Shown: positions 9,201 to 21,320 of the stretch, one piece after another
Layout of the letters: every line of letters begins with the position of its first letter
How positions within the stretch are numbered: position 1 is the first letter of the stretch
Assembly: GCF_051014445.1 (NCBI RefSeq)
Contig: NC_135136.1
Location: 23,888,001 to 23,952,000, forward strand
Direction of reading: 5' to 3'
Source: Colletes latitarsis
Taxonomy: Eukaryota > Arthropoda > Insecta > Hymenoptera > Colletidae
DNA: 64,000 bases
The notes under the pieces: generated by a model
What the model saw: the letters and a program-made list of their open reading frames with translations, nothing else
Database searches by the model: none
Told to the model about the DNA's origin: nothing
Translations under genes and position numbers: made by a program

Positions 9201-12200
9201 AGAGGATAACACCGGTTAGGTCTGGGTTAGGTCTGGGTTATGCCCGCATCTGGCTCATGATTTTGCCTTCATCGCATACTTGTTGGCCAGATCCTGGGTT
9301 TTTTTCGTGTTTGAATCACGTAGTAATGTGGTAACACACTGAAGCAGTCAATTAAACCTGGTTTCGATCAATATTTTAGAGGATAACACCGGTTAGGTCT
9401 GGGTTCGGTCTGGGATTTGCGCGCATATGGCTTATACTTTCGCCTTTTTCGCAAACTTGTTGGCCAGATCCTGGGTATTTTCCGTGTTTGAATCACGTAG
9501 TAATGTGGTAATACACTGAAGCAGTCAATTAAACCTGGTTTCGATCAATATTTTAGAGGATAACACCGGTTAGGTCTGGGTTAGGTCTGGGTTATGCCCG
9601 CATCTGGCTCATGATTCTGCCTTCTTCGCATACTTGTTGGCCAGATCCTGGGTATTTTCCGTGTTTGAAACACGTAGTAATGTGGTAACACACTGATGCA
9701 GTCAATTAAACCTGGTTTCGATCAATATTTTAGAGGATAACACCGGTTAGGTCTGGGTTAGGTCTGGGTTATGCCCGCATCTGGCTCATGATTTTGCCTT
9801 CTTCGCATACTTGTTGGCCAGATCCTGGGTTTTTTTCGGGTTTGAATCACGTAGTAATGTGGTACCACACAGAAACAGTCCACTAAACCTGGATTCGGAC
9901 AGTATTTAGGAGGATAACACCGGTTAGGTCTGGGTTAGGTCCGGGATATGCGCGCATATGGCTTATACTTTCGCCTTTTTCGCAAACTTGTTGGCCAGAT
10001 CCTGGGTTTTTTCCGTGTTTGAATCACGTAGTAATGTGGTAACACACTGAAGCAGTCAATTAAACCTGGTTTCGATCAATATTTCAGAGGATAACACCGG
10101 TTAGGTCTGGGTTAGGTCTGGGTTATGCCCGCATTTGGCTCATGATTTTGCCTTCTTCGCATACTTGTTGGCCAGATCCTGGGTTTTTTTCGTGTTTGAA
10201 TCACGTAGTAATGTGGTAACACACTGAAGCAGTCTATTAAACCTGGTTTCGATCAATATTTTAGAGGATAACACCGGTTAGGTCTGGGTTAGGTCTGGGT
10301 TATGCCCGCATCTGGCTCATGATTTTGCCTTCTTCGCATACTTGATGGCCAGATCCTGGGTTTTTTTCGTGTTTGAATCACGTAGTAATGTGGTAATACA
10401 CTGAAGCAGTCAATTAAACCTGGTTTCGATCAATATTTTAGAGGATAACACCGGTTAGGTCTGGGTTAGGTCTGGGTTATGCCCGCATCTGGCTCATGAT
10501 TTTGCCTTCTTCGCATACTTGATGGCCAGATCCTGGGTTTTTTTCGTGTTTGAATCACGTAGTAATGTGGTAACACACTGAAGCAGTCAATTAAACCTGG
10601 TTTCGATCAATATTTTAGAGGATAACACCGGTTAGGTCTGGGTTAGGTCTGGGTTATGCCCGCATCTGGCTCATGATTTTGCCTTCATCGCATACTTGTT
10701 GGCCAGATCCTGGGTTTTTTTCGGGTTTGAATCACGTAGTAATGTGGTAATACACTGAAGCAGTCAATTAAACCTGGTTTCGATCAATATTTTAGAGGAT
10801 AACACCGGTTAGGTCTGGGTTAGGTCTGGGATATGCGCGCATCTGGCTTATACTTTCGCCTTCTTCGCATACTTGTTGGCCAGATCCTGGGTTTTTTTCG
10901 TGTTTGAATCACGTAGGAATGTGGTAACACACTGAAGCAGTCAATTAAACCTGGTTTCGATCAATATTTTAGAGGATAACACCGGTTAGGTCTGGGTTAG
11001 GTCTGGGTTATGCCCGCATCTGGCTCATGATTTTGCCTTCATCGCATACTTGTTGGCCAGATCCTGGGTTTTTTTCGTGTTTGAATCACGTAGGAATGTG
11101 GTAACACACTGAAGCAGTCAATTAAACCTGGTTTCGATCAATATTTTAGAGGATAACACCGGTTAGGTCTGGGTTAGGTCTGGGATATGCGCGCATCTGG
11201 CTTATACTTTCGCCTTCTTCGCATACTTGTTGGCCAGATCCTGGGTTTTTTTCGTGTTTGAATCACGTAGTAATGTGGTGACACACTGAAGCAGTCAATT
11301 AAACCTGGTTTCGATCAATATTACAGAGGATAACACCGGTTAGGTCTGGGTTAGGTCTGGGATATGCGCGCATCTGGCTTATACTTTCGCCTTTTTCGTA
11401 AACTTGTTGGCTAGATCCTGGGTTTTTTTCGGGTTTGAATACCGCAGTAATGTGGTACCACATTGAAGCAGTCAATTAAACCTGGTTTCGATCAATATTT
11501 TAGAGGATAACACCGGTTAGGTCTGGGTTAGGTCTGGGATATGCGCGCATCTGGCTTATACTTTCGCCTTCTTCGCATACTTGTTGGCCAGATCCTGGGT
11601 TTTTTTCGTGTTTGAATCACGTAGTAATGTGGTAACAAACTGAAGCAGTCAATAAAACCTGGTTTCGATCAATATTTTAGAGGATAACACCGGTTAGGTC
11701 TGGGTTAGGTCTGGGTTATGCCCGCATCTGGCTCATGATTTTGCCTTCTTCGCATACTTGATGGCCAGATCCTGGGTTTTTTTCGTGTTTGAATCACGTA
11801 GTAATGTGGTAACACACTGAAGCAGTCAATTAAACCTGGTTTCGATCAATATTTTAGAGGATAACACCGGTTAGGTCTGGGTTAGGTCTGGGTTATGCCA
11901 GCATCTGGCTCATGATTTTGCCTTCATCGCATACTTGTTGGCCAGATCCTGGGTTTTTTTCGTGTTTGAATCACGTAGTAATGTGGTAATACACTGAAGC
12001 AGTCAATTAAACCTGGTTTCGATCAATATTTTAGAGGATAACACCGGTTAGGTCTGGGTTAGGTCTGGGATATGCGCGCATCTGGCTTATACTTTCGCCT
12101 TCTTCGCATACTTGTTGGCCAGATCCTGGGTTTTTTTCGTGTTTGAATCACGTAGGAATGTGGTAACACACTGAAGCAGTCAATTAAACCTGGTTTCGAT

Positions 12201-15200
12201 CAATATTTTAGAGGATAACACCGGTTAGGTCTGGGTTAGGTCTGGGTTATGCCCGCATCTGGCTCATGATTTTGCCTTCATCGCATACTTGTTGGCCAGA
12301 TCCTGGGTTTTTTTCGTGTTTGAATCACGTAGTAATGTGGTAACACACTGAAGCAGTCAATTAAACCTGGTTTCGATCAATATTTTAGAGGATAACACCG
12401 GTTAGGTCTGGGTTAGGTCTGGGTTATGCCCGCAACTGGCTCACGATTTTGCCTTCTTCGCATACTTGTTGGCCAGATCCTGGGTTTTTTTCGTGTTTGA
12501 ATCACGTAGGAATGTGGTAACACACTGAAGCAGTCAATTAAACCTGGTTTCGATCAATATTTTAGAGGATAACACCGGTTAGGTCTGGGTTTGGTCTGGG
12601 ATATGCGCGCATCTGGCTTATACTTTCGCCTTCTTCGCATACTTGTTGGCCAGATCCTGGGTTTTTTCCGTGTTTGAATCACGTAGTAATGTGGTAACAC
12701 ACTGAAGCAGTCAATTAAACCTGGTTTCGATCAATATTTTAGAGGATAACACCGGTTAGGTCTGGGTTAGGTCTGGGTTACGCCCGCATCTGGCTCATGA
12801 TTTTGCCTTCTTCGCATACTTGTTGGCCAGATCCTGGGTTTTTTTCGGGTTTGAATCACGTAGTAATGTGGTAACACACTGAAGCAGTCAATTAAACCTG
12901 GTTTCGATCAATATTTTAGAGGATAACACCGGTTAGGTCTGGGTTAGGTCTGGGTTACGCCCGCATCTGGCTCATGATTTTGCCTTCTTCGCATACTTGT
13001 TGGCCAGATCCTGGGTTTTTTCCGTGTTTGAATCACGTAGTAATGTGGTAACACACTGAAGCAGTCTATTAAACCTGGTTTCGATCAATATTTCAGAGGA
13101 TAACACCGGTTAGGTCTGGGTTTGGTCTGGGAGATGCGCGCATCTGGCTTATACTTTCGCCTTCTTCGCATACTTGTTGGCCAGATCCTGGGTTTTGTTC
13201 GTGTTTGAATCACGTAGGAATGTGGTAACACACTGAAGCAGTCAATTAAACCTGGTTTCGATCAATATTTTAGAGGATAACACCGGTTAGGTCTGGGTTA
13301 GGTCTGGGTTATGCCCGCATCTGGCTCATGATTTTGCCTTCATCGCATACTTGTTGGCCAGATCCTGGGTTTTTTTCGTGTTTGAATCACGTAGTAATGT
13401 GGTAACACACTGAAGCAGTCAATTAAACCTGGTTTCGATCAATATTTTAGAGGATAACACCGGTTAGGTCTGGGTTAGGTCTGGGTTACGCCCGCATCTG
13501 GCTCATGATTTTGCCTTCTTCGCATACTTGTTGGCCAGATCCTGGGTTTTTTTCGGGTTTGAATCACGTAGTAATGTGGTAACACACTGAAGCAGTCAAT
13601 TAAACCTGGTTTCGATCAATATTTCAGAGGATAACACCGGTTAGGTCTGGGTTAGGTCTGGGTTATGCCCGCATCTGGCTCATGATTTTGCCTTCATCGC
13701 ATACTTGTTGGCCAGATCCTGGGTTTTTTTCGTGTTTGAATCACGTAGTAATGTGGTAATACACTGAAGCAGTCAATTAAACCTGGTTTCGATCAATATT
13801 TTAGAGGATAACACCGGTTAGGTCTGGGTTAGGTCTGGGATATGCGCGCATCTGGCTTATACTTTCGCCTTCTTCGCATACTTGTTGGCCAGATCCTGGG
13901 TTTTTTTCGTGTTTGAATCACGTAGGAATGTGGTAACACACTGAAGCAGTCAATTAAACCTGGTTTCGATCAATATTTTAGAGGATAACACCGGTTAGGT
14001 CTGGGTTAGGTCTGGGTTATGCCCGCATCTGGCTCATGATTTTGCCTTCATCGCATACTTGTTGGCCAGATCCTGGGTTTTTTTCGTGTTTGAATCACGT
14101 AGTAATGTGGTAACACACTGAAGCAGTCAATTAAACCTGGTTTCGATCAATATTTTAGAGGTTAACACCGGTTAGGTCTGGGTTAGGTCTGGGTTATGCC
14201 CGCAACTGGCTCATGATTTTGCCTTCTTCGCATACTTGTTGGCCAGATCCTGGGTTTTTTTCGTGTTTGAATCACGTAGTAATGTGGTAATACACTGAAG
14301 CAGTCAATTAAACCTGGTTTCGATCAATATTTTAGAGGATAACACCGGTTAGGTCTGGGTTAGGTCTGGGATATGCGCGCATCTGGCTTATACTTTCGCC
14401 TTCTTCGCATACTTGTTGGCCAGATCCTGGGTTTTTTTCGTGTTTGAATCACGTAGGAATGTGGTAACACACTGAAGCAGTCAATTAAACCTGGTTTCGA
14501 TCAATATTTTAGAGGATAACACCGGTTAGGTCTGGGTTAGGTCTGGGTTATGCCCGCATCTGGCTCATGATTCTGCCTTCTTCGCATACTTGTTGGCCAG
14601 ATCCTGGGTATTTTCCGTGTTTGAAACACGTAGTAATGTGGTAACACACTGAAGCAGTCAATTAAACCTGGTTTCGATCAATATTTTAGAGGATAACACC
14701 GGTTAGGTCTGGGTTAGGTCTGGGTTATGCCCGCATCTGGCTCATGATTTTGCCTTCATCGCATACTTGTTGGCCAGATCCTGGGTTTTTTTCGTGTTTG
14801 AATCACGTAGTAATGTGGTAATACACTGAAGCAGTCAATTAAACCTGGTTTCGATCAATATTTTAGAGGATAACACCGGTTAGGTCTGGGTTAGGTCTGG
14901 GATATGCGCGCATCTGGCTTATACTTTCGCCTTCTTCGCATACTTGTTGGCCAGATCCTGGGTTTTTTTCGTGTTTGAATCACGTAGGAATGTGGTAACA
15001 CACTGAAGCAGTCAATTAAACCTGGTTTCGATCAATATTTTAGAGGATAACACCGGTTAGGTCTGGGTTAGGTCTGGGTTATGCCCGCATCTGGCTCATG
15101 ATTTTGCCTTCATCGCATACTTGTTGGCCAGATCCTGGGTTTTTTTCGTGTTTGAATCACGTAGTAATGTGGTAACACACTGAAGCAGTCAATTAAACCT

Positions 15201-15838
15201 GGTTTCGATCAATATTTTAGAGGATAACACCGGTTAGGTCTGGGTTAGGTCTGGGTTATGCCCGCAACTGGCTCATGATTTTGCCTTCTTCGCATACTTG
15301 TTGGCCAGATCCTGGGTTTTTTTCGTGTTTGAATCACGTAGGAATGTGGTAACACACTGAAGCAGTCAATTAAACCTGGTTTCGATCAATATTTTAGAGG
15401 ATAACACCGGTTAGGTCTGGGTTTGGTCTGGGATATGCGCGCATCTGGCTTATACTTTCGCCTTCTTCGCATACTTGTTGGCCAGATCCTGGGTTTTTTT
15501 CGTGTTTGAATCACGTAGTAATGTGGTAACAAACTGAAGCAGTCAATAAAACCTGGCTTCGATCAATATTTTAGAGGATAACACCGGTTAGGTCTGGGTT
15601 AGGTCTGGGTTATGCCCGCATCTGGCTCATGATTCTGCCTTCTTCGCATACTTGTTGGCCAGATCCTGGGTATTTTCCGTGTTTGAAACACGTAGTAATG
15701 TGGTAACACACTGATGCAGTCAATTAAACCTGGTTTCGATCAATATTTTAGAGGATAACACCGGTTAGGTCTGGGTTAGGTCTGGGTTATGCCCGCATCT
15801 GGCTCATGATTTTGCCTTCTTCGCATACTTGTTGGCCA
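6225..15838. repeat. Satellite array 1, main part: 177-bp repeats with embedded telomere-type motif
   Basis: Tandem head-to-tail repeats, period 177 bp (for example GATCCTGGG at 6281, 6458 and 6635). Each carries CCGG, two adjacent TTAGGTCTGGG motifs, then TTATGCCCGC or ATATGCGCGC, TTGGCCAGATCCTGGG, a T-rich tract, GAATCACGTAGTAATGTGG, and AATTAAACCTGG. Removing the retrotransposon and one duplication copy, array 1 (2155-15838) is 9912 bp, exactly 56 repeats. Repeats fall into variant classes arranged in multi-repeat patterns. No open frame of note lies in the array. It ends at TTGGCCA, the base before the point where it began. Confidence 0.97.
6759..7820. repeat. Higher-order trimer (531 bp), two tandem copies
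   Basis: Three successive variant repeats recur as a block: type A (ATATGCGCGC, AACAAACTG, CTGGCTTCG), type B (GGTTCGGTCTGGG, CGCATATGG, CGCAAACTTG) and type C (GATTCTGCC, TATTTTCCG, GAAACACG). Block one is 6759-7289, block two 7290-7820. A third A-B-C block starts near 8352. The 531-bp step is the mark of unequal exchange in units of three repeats. Confidence 0.85.
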
Positions 15839-16267
15839 CGTGTTGACGATAAAACTGTAAGATATAGGATGAATTAAGTTCCATGTCCCTAAAATTTTCC
15901 AAATCATCGATTTAAAAATGATTTAGATATTTAGATGATTTTAGTGTGGGTATTTATACAAGTATGTAAATCTCTATTTATGCATAACATGTTACCCCTA
16001 AATGGGCAAGTTAATGAATTATATACATGTTAATTGTATAATAATAACCCTTTGTTCCTCATAAAAATTCATAACTGAATTGCTATCATTCTAAAAAAAT
16101 CCATCCCAAAATATATTGTCAAAACTAGTAATAAATTATTTGGTCAAGGTGATAACAGATTTGAAATATTTAATAAAATTTAAATACCAGTAGTATTAAT
16201 GAAAGATAATATTAATACTATTTTGACACTGTTATTTGATTTTAATATTAATTATAGATACTTTGAT
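15839..16267. other. Unassigned AT-rich spacer start, unit 1
   Basis: Begins CGTGTTGACG immediately after the last satellite repeat. I recognise no gene, RNA or known repeat. The homologous stretch in unit 2 (55658-56085) differs by scattered substitutions and a short indel near 16190. Confidence 0.6.
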
Positions 16268-16556
16268 TATTGATTTATTAAAACATAAAGTTAATGAAGT
16301 CCCAGTAGATTATAAATATTTTAAAGAGCATGAATTAGCATAGAATTTCATAAAAAATTTGATGAGTGATAGAAGTAACTTGAATAATCTGAATTTTGTA
16401 GCTTTTACTATATCTTTGGATATGGAATCACAGATTCATTTTATTAATAAAAATAGAGATAGTACTGATGATTTACTCAGGCTCGTTAAAGTAAGTGGGC
16501 CAAGTGGGAAGAATATTAAGATAGATGGATAGATATTGGTAAAAGTATTCTTCTTG
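16268..16556 (+). pseudogene. Degenerate hypothetical reading frame, unit 1
   Basis: Homologue of the longer frame at 56077-56394. Here it is broken by the same internal TAG and by a one-base deletion near 16526 (GATGGATAG against GATGGGATAG in unit 2). Visible pieces include NEVPVDYKYF, NNLNFVAFTISLDMESQ and STDDLLRLVKVSGPSGKN. I do not recognise the family. Its last part is related in sequence to the direct repeat at 21719-21803. Confidence 0.4.
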
Positions 16557-16686
16557 TCCTTATATAGGAAATCTTTAATATTACAAATAAACTCTTTCTG
16601 TAAAATCTTGAACTTATCATTATAATTTATAGAATTAAAGTCAACGCATCTAATAATGAAAGTGAACTGAAGTATTTTATAGACTT

Positions 16687-16776
16687 GTCAAGAACGTTTT
16701 TTGGTATATTCCTAGCAAACGACCCGTTCAACGATCGGGATGAGTTATACGTAATTCGATTCGTCTAATTCAGTAT
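16687..16776. repeat. Left arm of a spacer palindrome, unit 1
   Basis: This ~90-bp stretch (TTCCTAGCAAACG, GATCGGG, GAGTTATAC, TAATTCAGTA) is the imperfect reverse complement of 21520-21614. The pair encloses the Merlin-like MITE and the Copia element. In unit 2 the homologous arms extend further inward, to about 150 bp. Confidence 0.8.
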
Positions 16777-16857
16777 ATTATTTCATTAGTATATGCATTT
16801 CATTATCTGCGGAAATTCGGTATTTTTACAAAGTAACTAAGTATTTTAAATATATTC

Positions 16858-17010
16858 TGACAGGTTCACAGGTGGAAACAAATTCATACAAATTCTTCTA
16901 CAAATTCCCATTTGACAATGTAGAATAGATCCAATTAGATAAATTATTTATAATTTTTAAAATGAACATAGCAACGATGGTCACTAGTTTCTATCTGTGA
17001 ACCTGTCAAA
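16858..17010. mobile_element. MITE-like deletion derivative of a Merlin-like transposon, unit 1
   Basis: Inverted ends of 22 bp: TGACAGGTTCACAGGTGGAAAC at the left and its reverse complement at the right with two mismatches. The 153-bp interior shares both sides with the longer element in unit 2 (from 56685), which contains an IS1595/Merlin-type transposase fragment, so this copy looks like an internal deletion of about 1.1 kb. No convincing target-site duplication is visible next to the ends. Confidence 0.65.
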
Positions 17011-17050
17011 AAATCTACTTGACCTTACTTTTTTACTGTAACTTTTTATA

Positions 17051-17055
17051 ATAAC
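17051..17055. repeat. Copia target-site duplication, left
   Basis: ATAAC before the LTR, matched by ATAAC at 21506-21510. Five bases is the usual size for Copia integrases. Confidence 0.85.
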
Positions 17056-17299
17056 TGTTAAAATACTGTTTATATTATTTATTATAATGAATCTTGTTAC
17101 AAAACAAACACACTTATTTTCCATTGTGAAAAGAAAACTTAAAAACTAAAAGAACATTCCTCTACATGTGCTTCTTTCACACACACACACACGCACGCAC
17201 GCGCGCGCGCACACCACACCACACACTACCCCTCTTATCTGAAACGGTAAACTCCTAAACACTAAAGAAACTAACGAATTTTAAGTCATATTTCTAACA
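17056..17299 (-). repeat. Copia 3' LTR, unit 1
   Basis: Runs TGTTAAAATAC to CTAACA. It is 244 bp, 59 bp longer than its partner, because of an expanded CA/GCAC microsatellite and following bases at about 17178-17250. A purine-rich AAGAAGGCG on the minus strand lies just inside it, suitable as a polypurine tract. Confidence 0.88.
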
Positions 17300-17401
17300 C
17301 GCCTTCTTGACTTAAAATTTATCAAAACAACAACAAAAATTTTGCCTTTCCTAACGATTTAGTCAGTACATCTGCAATTTGATCGTCCGTAGTCACACTT
17401 A

Positions 17402-18836
17402 TTAGTCCCTTTTTTCATAATCATAAACAAAATGATAACTTATATCTATATGGTTGGAATTTTTTGAAAATTTTCCATTTTTTGATAAGGCTATCGCTCC
17501 AATATTGTCTTCATATATTTTTACTGGATTGTCATTCTTCACGTCAAAAACAGATAAAATGCCCTTAATTGGAATGATTTCTTCTACACAATCAGCAAGA
17601 GCGTAGTATTCAGCATGCGTTGAGGCTCTGGAGACAATTTTTTGTTTTTGCGATTTCCATAGTACTACATTTCCAAAAACTCGTATGATTATCCCTGTAG
17701 TCGATTTTCTGTCCGTAGTGTCTGCAGCCCAATCAGCGTCAACAAATGCATCCATTATTTCCTGAGTAGTTGAGTTATAAACAAGATTTATGGAACGAGT
17801 GTGATACAAGTATTTTAGAACACGTGTGCTGTCATAGCTATTTTGGAATCGACTTAGGTAATTGACCGCAAATGAAATGTCTGGGCGAGTACCATTTGCA
17901 ATATACAATAATGCTCCAATTAAATTCCTATATTTCAGTTCTTCATCCACTATATCAGCAGGTTCAATTTTTCGATTCATTTCCATAGGTGTATCGAACC
18001 TTTTACTATTTATTATTCCGTACTTATGACTAAGATTTTCAATATATTTTTCTTGATTCAAGTATATTTCCTCTTTACTTTGGTTACGTTGTACTTCAAT
18101 TCCCAAGTATTGCTTTATTTGTCCCAAGTCTTTCATGCGAAATCGTTTATTAAGCATGATCTTAACTTCATCTATAGCCATTTCATTTATACCACTGATT
18201 AATATATCATCCACATATAAAATAATATATATTTTTGTGTCGTTTATCTCTCCAGTATACAGACAGTAATCATAATCAGATCTTTTAAAATGCAAGCTTA
18301 TCATGTAATTATGAAAACAATCATACCAGTCACGTGGACTTTCTCTCAATCCATAAAGCGCCTTCTTAAGTAAACAAACCTTATCTGACTGTATATTACT
18401 ACCATCAGGAGGGTAGATGTAAACTTCAGACTTGATATTTCCGTTTAAAAAAGCTGTTTGAACATCCATTTGTTCTATTTTTAAATTTTTAACACATGCA
18501 ATTGACAGCAACACCTTTAGCGTGCTCATTCTTGCAACCGGTGAATAAACTTCTTCATCGCTTTGGTACAACTGTTGGAAATGCGACTTTGGCGACAATG
18601 CGCGCTTTGCATACTCCATCTGTCTTAATTCTATATATCCACTTTACTTCAATTATTTTCTTATTTATTGGAACGTTGACCAAATCCCATGTGTCGTTTT
18701 CTTTTAAACCATCAAGTTCTTGTTTCATAGCCGCTTTCCATTTTCTTGACTCTTCGCAGTTCAATGGTTCTTGGTAGTTTTCAGGTATCAAAGCATTGCA
18801 ATAGTTTGTATATACGACATGATCATCAAATTTCAC
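17402..18836 (-). pseudogene. Copia reverse transcriptase and RNase H, frameshifted
   Basis: Two overlapping minus-strand frames make up this domain. The first (18555-18836) carries the start, with KWKAAMKQELDGL and the typical Copia NDTWDLV block. After a frameshift in the 18555-18619 overlap, the second (17402-18619, 405 residues) carries D52 in MDVQTAFLNG, GLRESPRDWYD, the YVDD box (135-138), YLGIEV, and the RNase H region with DADWAAD, STTG, SRASTHAEYYAL and YEDNIGAI. Catalytic residues are kept, so inactivation is by frame loss. The second frame ends at the expected C-terminus, near the 3' LTR. Confidence 0.9.
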
Positions 18837-18944
18837 AACATTTCACACATTATGTTACGCTTGGGGCGTGTATCTTATTTAACTTCCTCAGTTTTGCTGC
18901 ATTGATCATCGTCAGTTTTATTTTCTTTTATTTTCAAAACTCTT

Positions 18945-18985
18945 TCTTCTTCTTCTTCTTCTTCTTCTTCTTCTTCTTCTTCTTT
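18945..18985. repeat. (TTC)n microsatellite inside Copia
   Basis: About 13 TTC units, GAA on the coding strand, in the linker between integrase and reverse transcriptase, a region that is acidic and variable in Copia polyproteins. Confidence 0.85.
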
Positions 18986-19061
18986 TGGCGTTTCCCCTTC
19001 GTATTTTTCTTCGTTATCAGTATTTCTATAAATGGTATATCTTGCACGTGACGACTTACAA

Positions 19062-20045
19062 CTATTTTGTCATTAACCAATATCTGTATACCCTATTAAT
19101 ATTAATTCCTTTTTCGGCCTTTGGATTTAGCTTTGAATATCTGCATGCCTCGGGAATTCGTACAAAAGCAGTGCTTCCATATAAGTGTAAGTTTGAAACA
19201 TCAGCCCTTTTATTAAAAAATATTTCATATGGTGTTTTTCTTATTCTTGTGTTTGCTAATAGGCGATTTCCAATGTAGGCAGCCGTGTAAATACATTCTG
19301 GCCAATAAAACTTGTCGACATTTGCCTCTGACAGCAAGCAGCGTGCACGATCCATTATCGTTCTGTTGTGCCTTTCGGCGACTCCGTTCAATTCGTGTGT
19401 GTATGCTGGTCCTGGTTTCAAATAAATACCTTCTCGTTTCGCTAATTCATCAAAGTTTTTGTTAAGATATGATTCTCTTCCATTGTCACATCGAATTTCT
19501 TTAATACTTTTTCCAGTTTGATTTTTTACTAATTTCCTAATATACCTAATGAAGCAATAAAAAACATCACTTTTTTGTTTTATGCAATACACAACAGCAA
19601 TTTTACTGAAATCATCTATAAAAGACACAAAGTATTTCTCACCATTATGACCTGTCTGAGTTATTGGACCATGGACATCTGTATGGACTATTTGTAACAA
19701 ATCATTTGCTCTTGTACGTTTGTTTTTAAATTTCAAATTTGTCATTTTATTCTCCGGACAAACTTCGCATTTTATAAATTCGTTTTCGAGTTTCACCGGT
19801 GTTCCATTTAGCAGCTGAGCTTCACACAAATATTTTAAATCTCTAAAATTTGTGTGACAAAGTATATATCTATGCCATTTTTCTATATTTGAAATTCCCA
19901 TTGAACTAGTGTACGTACTTGTTTTCTTATTCTCAAGTCTGGCAACTTCTCCATTTAATTCAAAGAGTTTATTTCTTTTAACAGCAATAGCAATGAGTTT
20001 TTCTTTCGAATTACAAATTTTATTGTAATTCATTGTCTTTCTCAA
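19062..20045 (-). pseudogene. Copia integrase, open fragment
   Basis: A 327-residue open frame. The zinc-binding part has H58, H64, C93 and C96. The catalytic triad is complete: D123 in HTDVHGP, D187 in RCDNGRE and E224 in NGVAERHNRT, followed by KTPYEIFF and LHLYGSTAFV as usual in Copia. The frame is cut off from protease upstream and reverse transcriptase downstream by frame changes, so it is part of a dead polyprotein. Absent from unit 2. Confidence 0.9.
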
Positions 20046-20156
20046 ACATTATTTTTAATTGTTTTGATTTACAAATACAAGAGACACTTAGTAAGTTTTG
20101 TTTCATTTCTGGTACATAGTATATACATTTTTAATCTTTATTTCCTCCGACTTATC

Positions 20157-20320
20157 ATTAATGTTAATCATTACATTACCAATTTTTCCAGATATTAGTT
20201 TAAAACCATCACCAACTTTAATATCAACCGGGTTTTGTAGATTTTTGGATTCATAAAAGTACTCATCTGTGTTTATTATGTGATCTGAGCAACCACTATC
20301 TAGTAGCCATTTAATATTTC
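20157..20320 (-). pseudogene. Copia aspartic protease fragment, unit 1
   Basis: The minus strand reads NIKWLLDSGCSDHIIN followed by KVGDGFKLISGKIG; DSG is the catalytic triplet of the retroviral-type protease. Stops separate it from its neighbours. The homologue in unit 2 is 57927-58088. Confidence 0.75.
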
Positions 20321-20429
20321 TACTTCTTCTATTTTGCTACTTTTCATTACTTCAACCTTGAATGAATTGTAATTTCTACTGTCATCTAGACTCGAATTTC
20401 CAGCCACTTTTCTATCGTGTCTATTTTGT

Positions 20430-21237
20430 ATATGTTTGAAAAGGTTGCATTTTGTAATAATTATTAAAGTTTTCTGGGCAGTAACGTTGGATGTGCCCTG
20501 ACTTATTACACTGACTTAACATACCGCTTCAGTAGTCGTTGCACTGCTATGCTGATTATCCTTTGAATTGAGATACTTGTTCTGATTGCGTTGTACGTGT
20601 CGAAACCTATGACCTCTAGGATTTTTAGTTAAATTTGAACTAAACGTGCGAGTGTAATTTCTGCTGTACTCAAAGTAGTAACTTTTACCGTTTCTCTTTT
20701 GATACTCTAACAGTAATTTAGATTTTACATACTCAACTGTTTTCTCCTTCGTTGGCAGTGCATCAATAATATCAACAATACGTGAGAAGTTAACGTTAAT
20801 AACAGATAATTCAATTTATCCTCTTCATTCACAGTCTCACCAGTATTTTTGAGCCTATTTATATGCGTTTCAAATTCGTTAAAGAAGTCACTTGGATTTT
20901 CACCTTCTTTCATTTTTAATTCTAACAATCTTCTTTTACACAATAGCTTTACTGCACTGTTTTTAACTAGATAAATTTCGTCAAGCTTTGCAATCATATT
21001 TTTCGCAGTCGTTTCTGATATTATTAATTCTAACTGAGTGTTTGAAATACTGTTTACGATGTAACTTTTTGCTTTAATTTCCTTTTTTATTCCAATCTTC
21101 GACTCTTATTTCAGCCGGTCTTTCATCATGTAGAATAACCTCGTTACAGTCTTTCATTTCTAAAAATAAATTTAGCCTGAATTTCCAGTTCCATAAAATA
21201 TTTGTAACATGAAATCGTCCTTTTTTTCACTTGCCAT
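20430..21237 (-). pseudogene. Copia gag, frameshifted, unit 1
   Basis: The likely start is the minus-strand ATG at 21235-21237 (MASEKKDDFMLQIFYG), 83 bp after the LTR. The best open piece, 20725-20997 (90 residues), has the UBN2-type gag sequence LLELKMKEGENPSDFFNEFE. Near 20490 the minus strand gives QCNKSGHIQRYC, a zinc knuckle lacking its first cysteine in frame. At least two frameshifts break the gene. Confidence 0.75.
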
Positions 21238-21308
21238 GCTTCAAACTTAGGTTATCTTCCTTTCACAACTAAATTTCTTTTCTTTACTGTTAACGAACAA
21301 ACCACGGA

Positions 21309-21320
21309 CCTCTGCTACCA
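21309..21320 (-). other. Copia primer-binding site (initiator-Met tRNA), unit 1
   Basis: Next to the 5' LTR the minus strand reads TGGTAGCAGAGG, complementary over 12 bases to the 3' end of animal initiator-Met tRNA including CCA. It lies directly at the LTR edge with no gap. Same site in unit 2 at 59077-59088. Confidence 0.85.

Noticed and set aside
6225..15838. CRISPR array
   Set aside because: The whole 177-bp period is repeated; there are no short repeats with unique spacers, and the setting is eukaryotic.
6225..15838. True chromosome end (telomere)
   Set aside because: The 11-bp motif occurs only in pairs inside longer repeats, and unique spacer sequence follows on both sides.
6225..15838. 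CENP-B box in the satellite
   Set aside because: TTTCG occurs in GGTTTCGATCAATATT and TTTCGTGTTTGAATC, but the required downstream CGGG and central A are absent on both strands.
16858..17010. Target-site duplication for the MITE
   Set aside because: I looked for 2-9 bp repeats next to the inverted ends; none matches well, so no claim is made.
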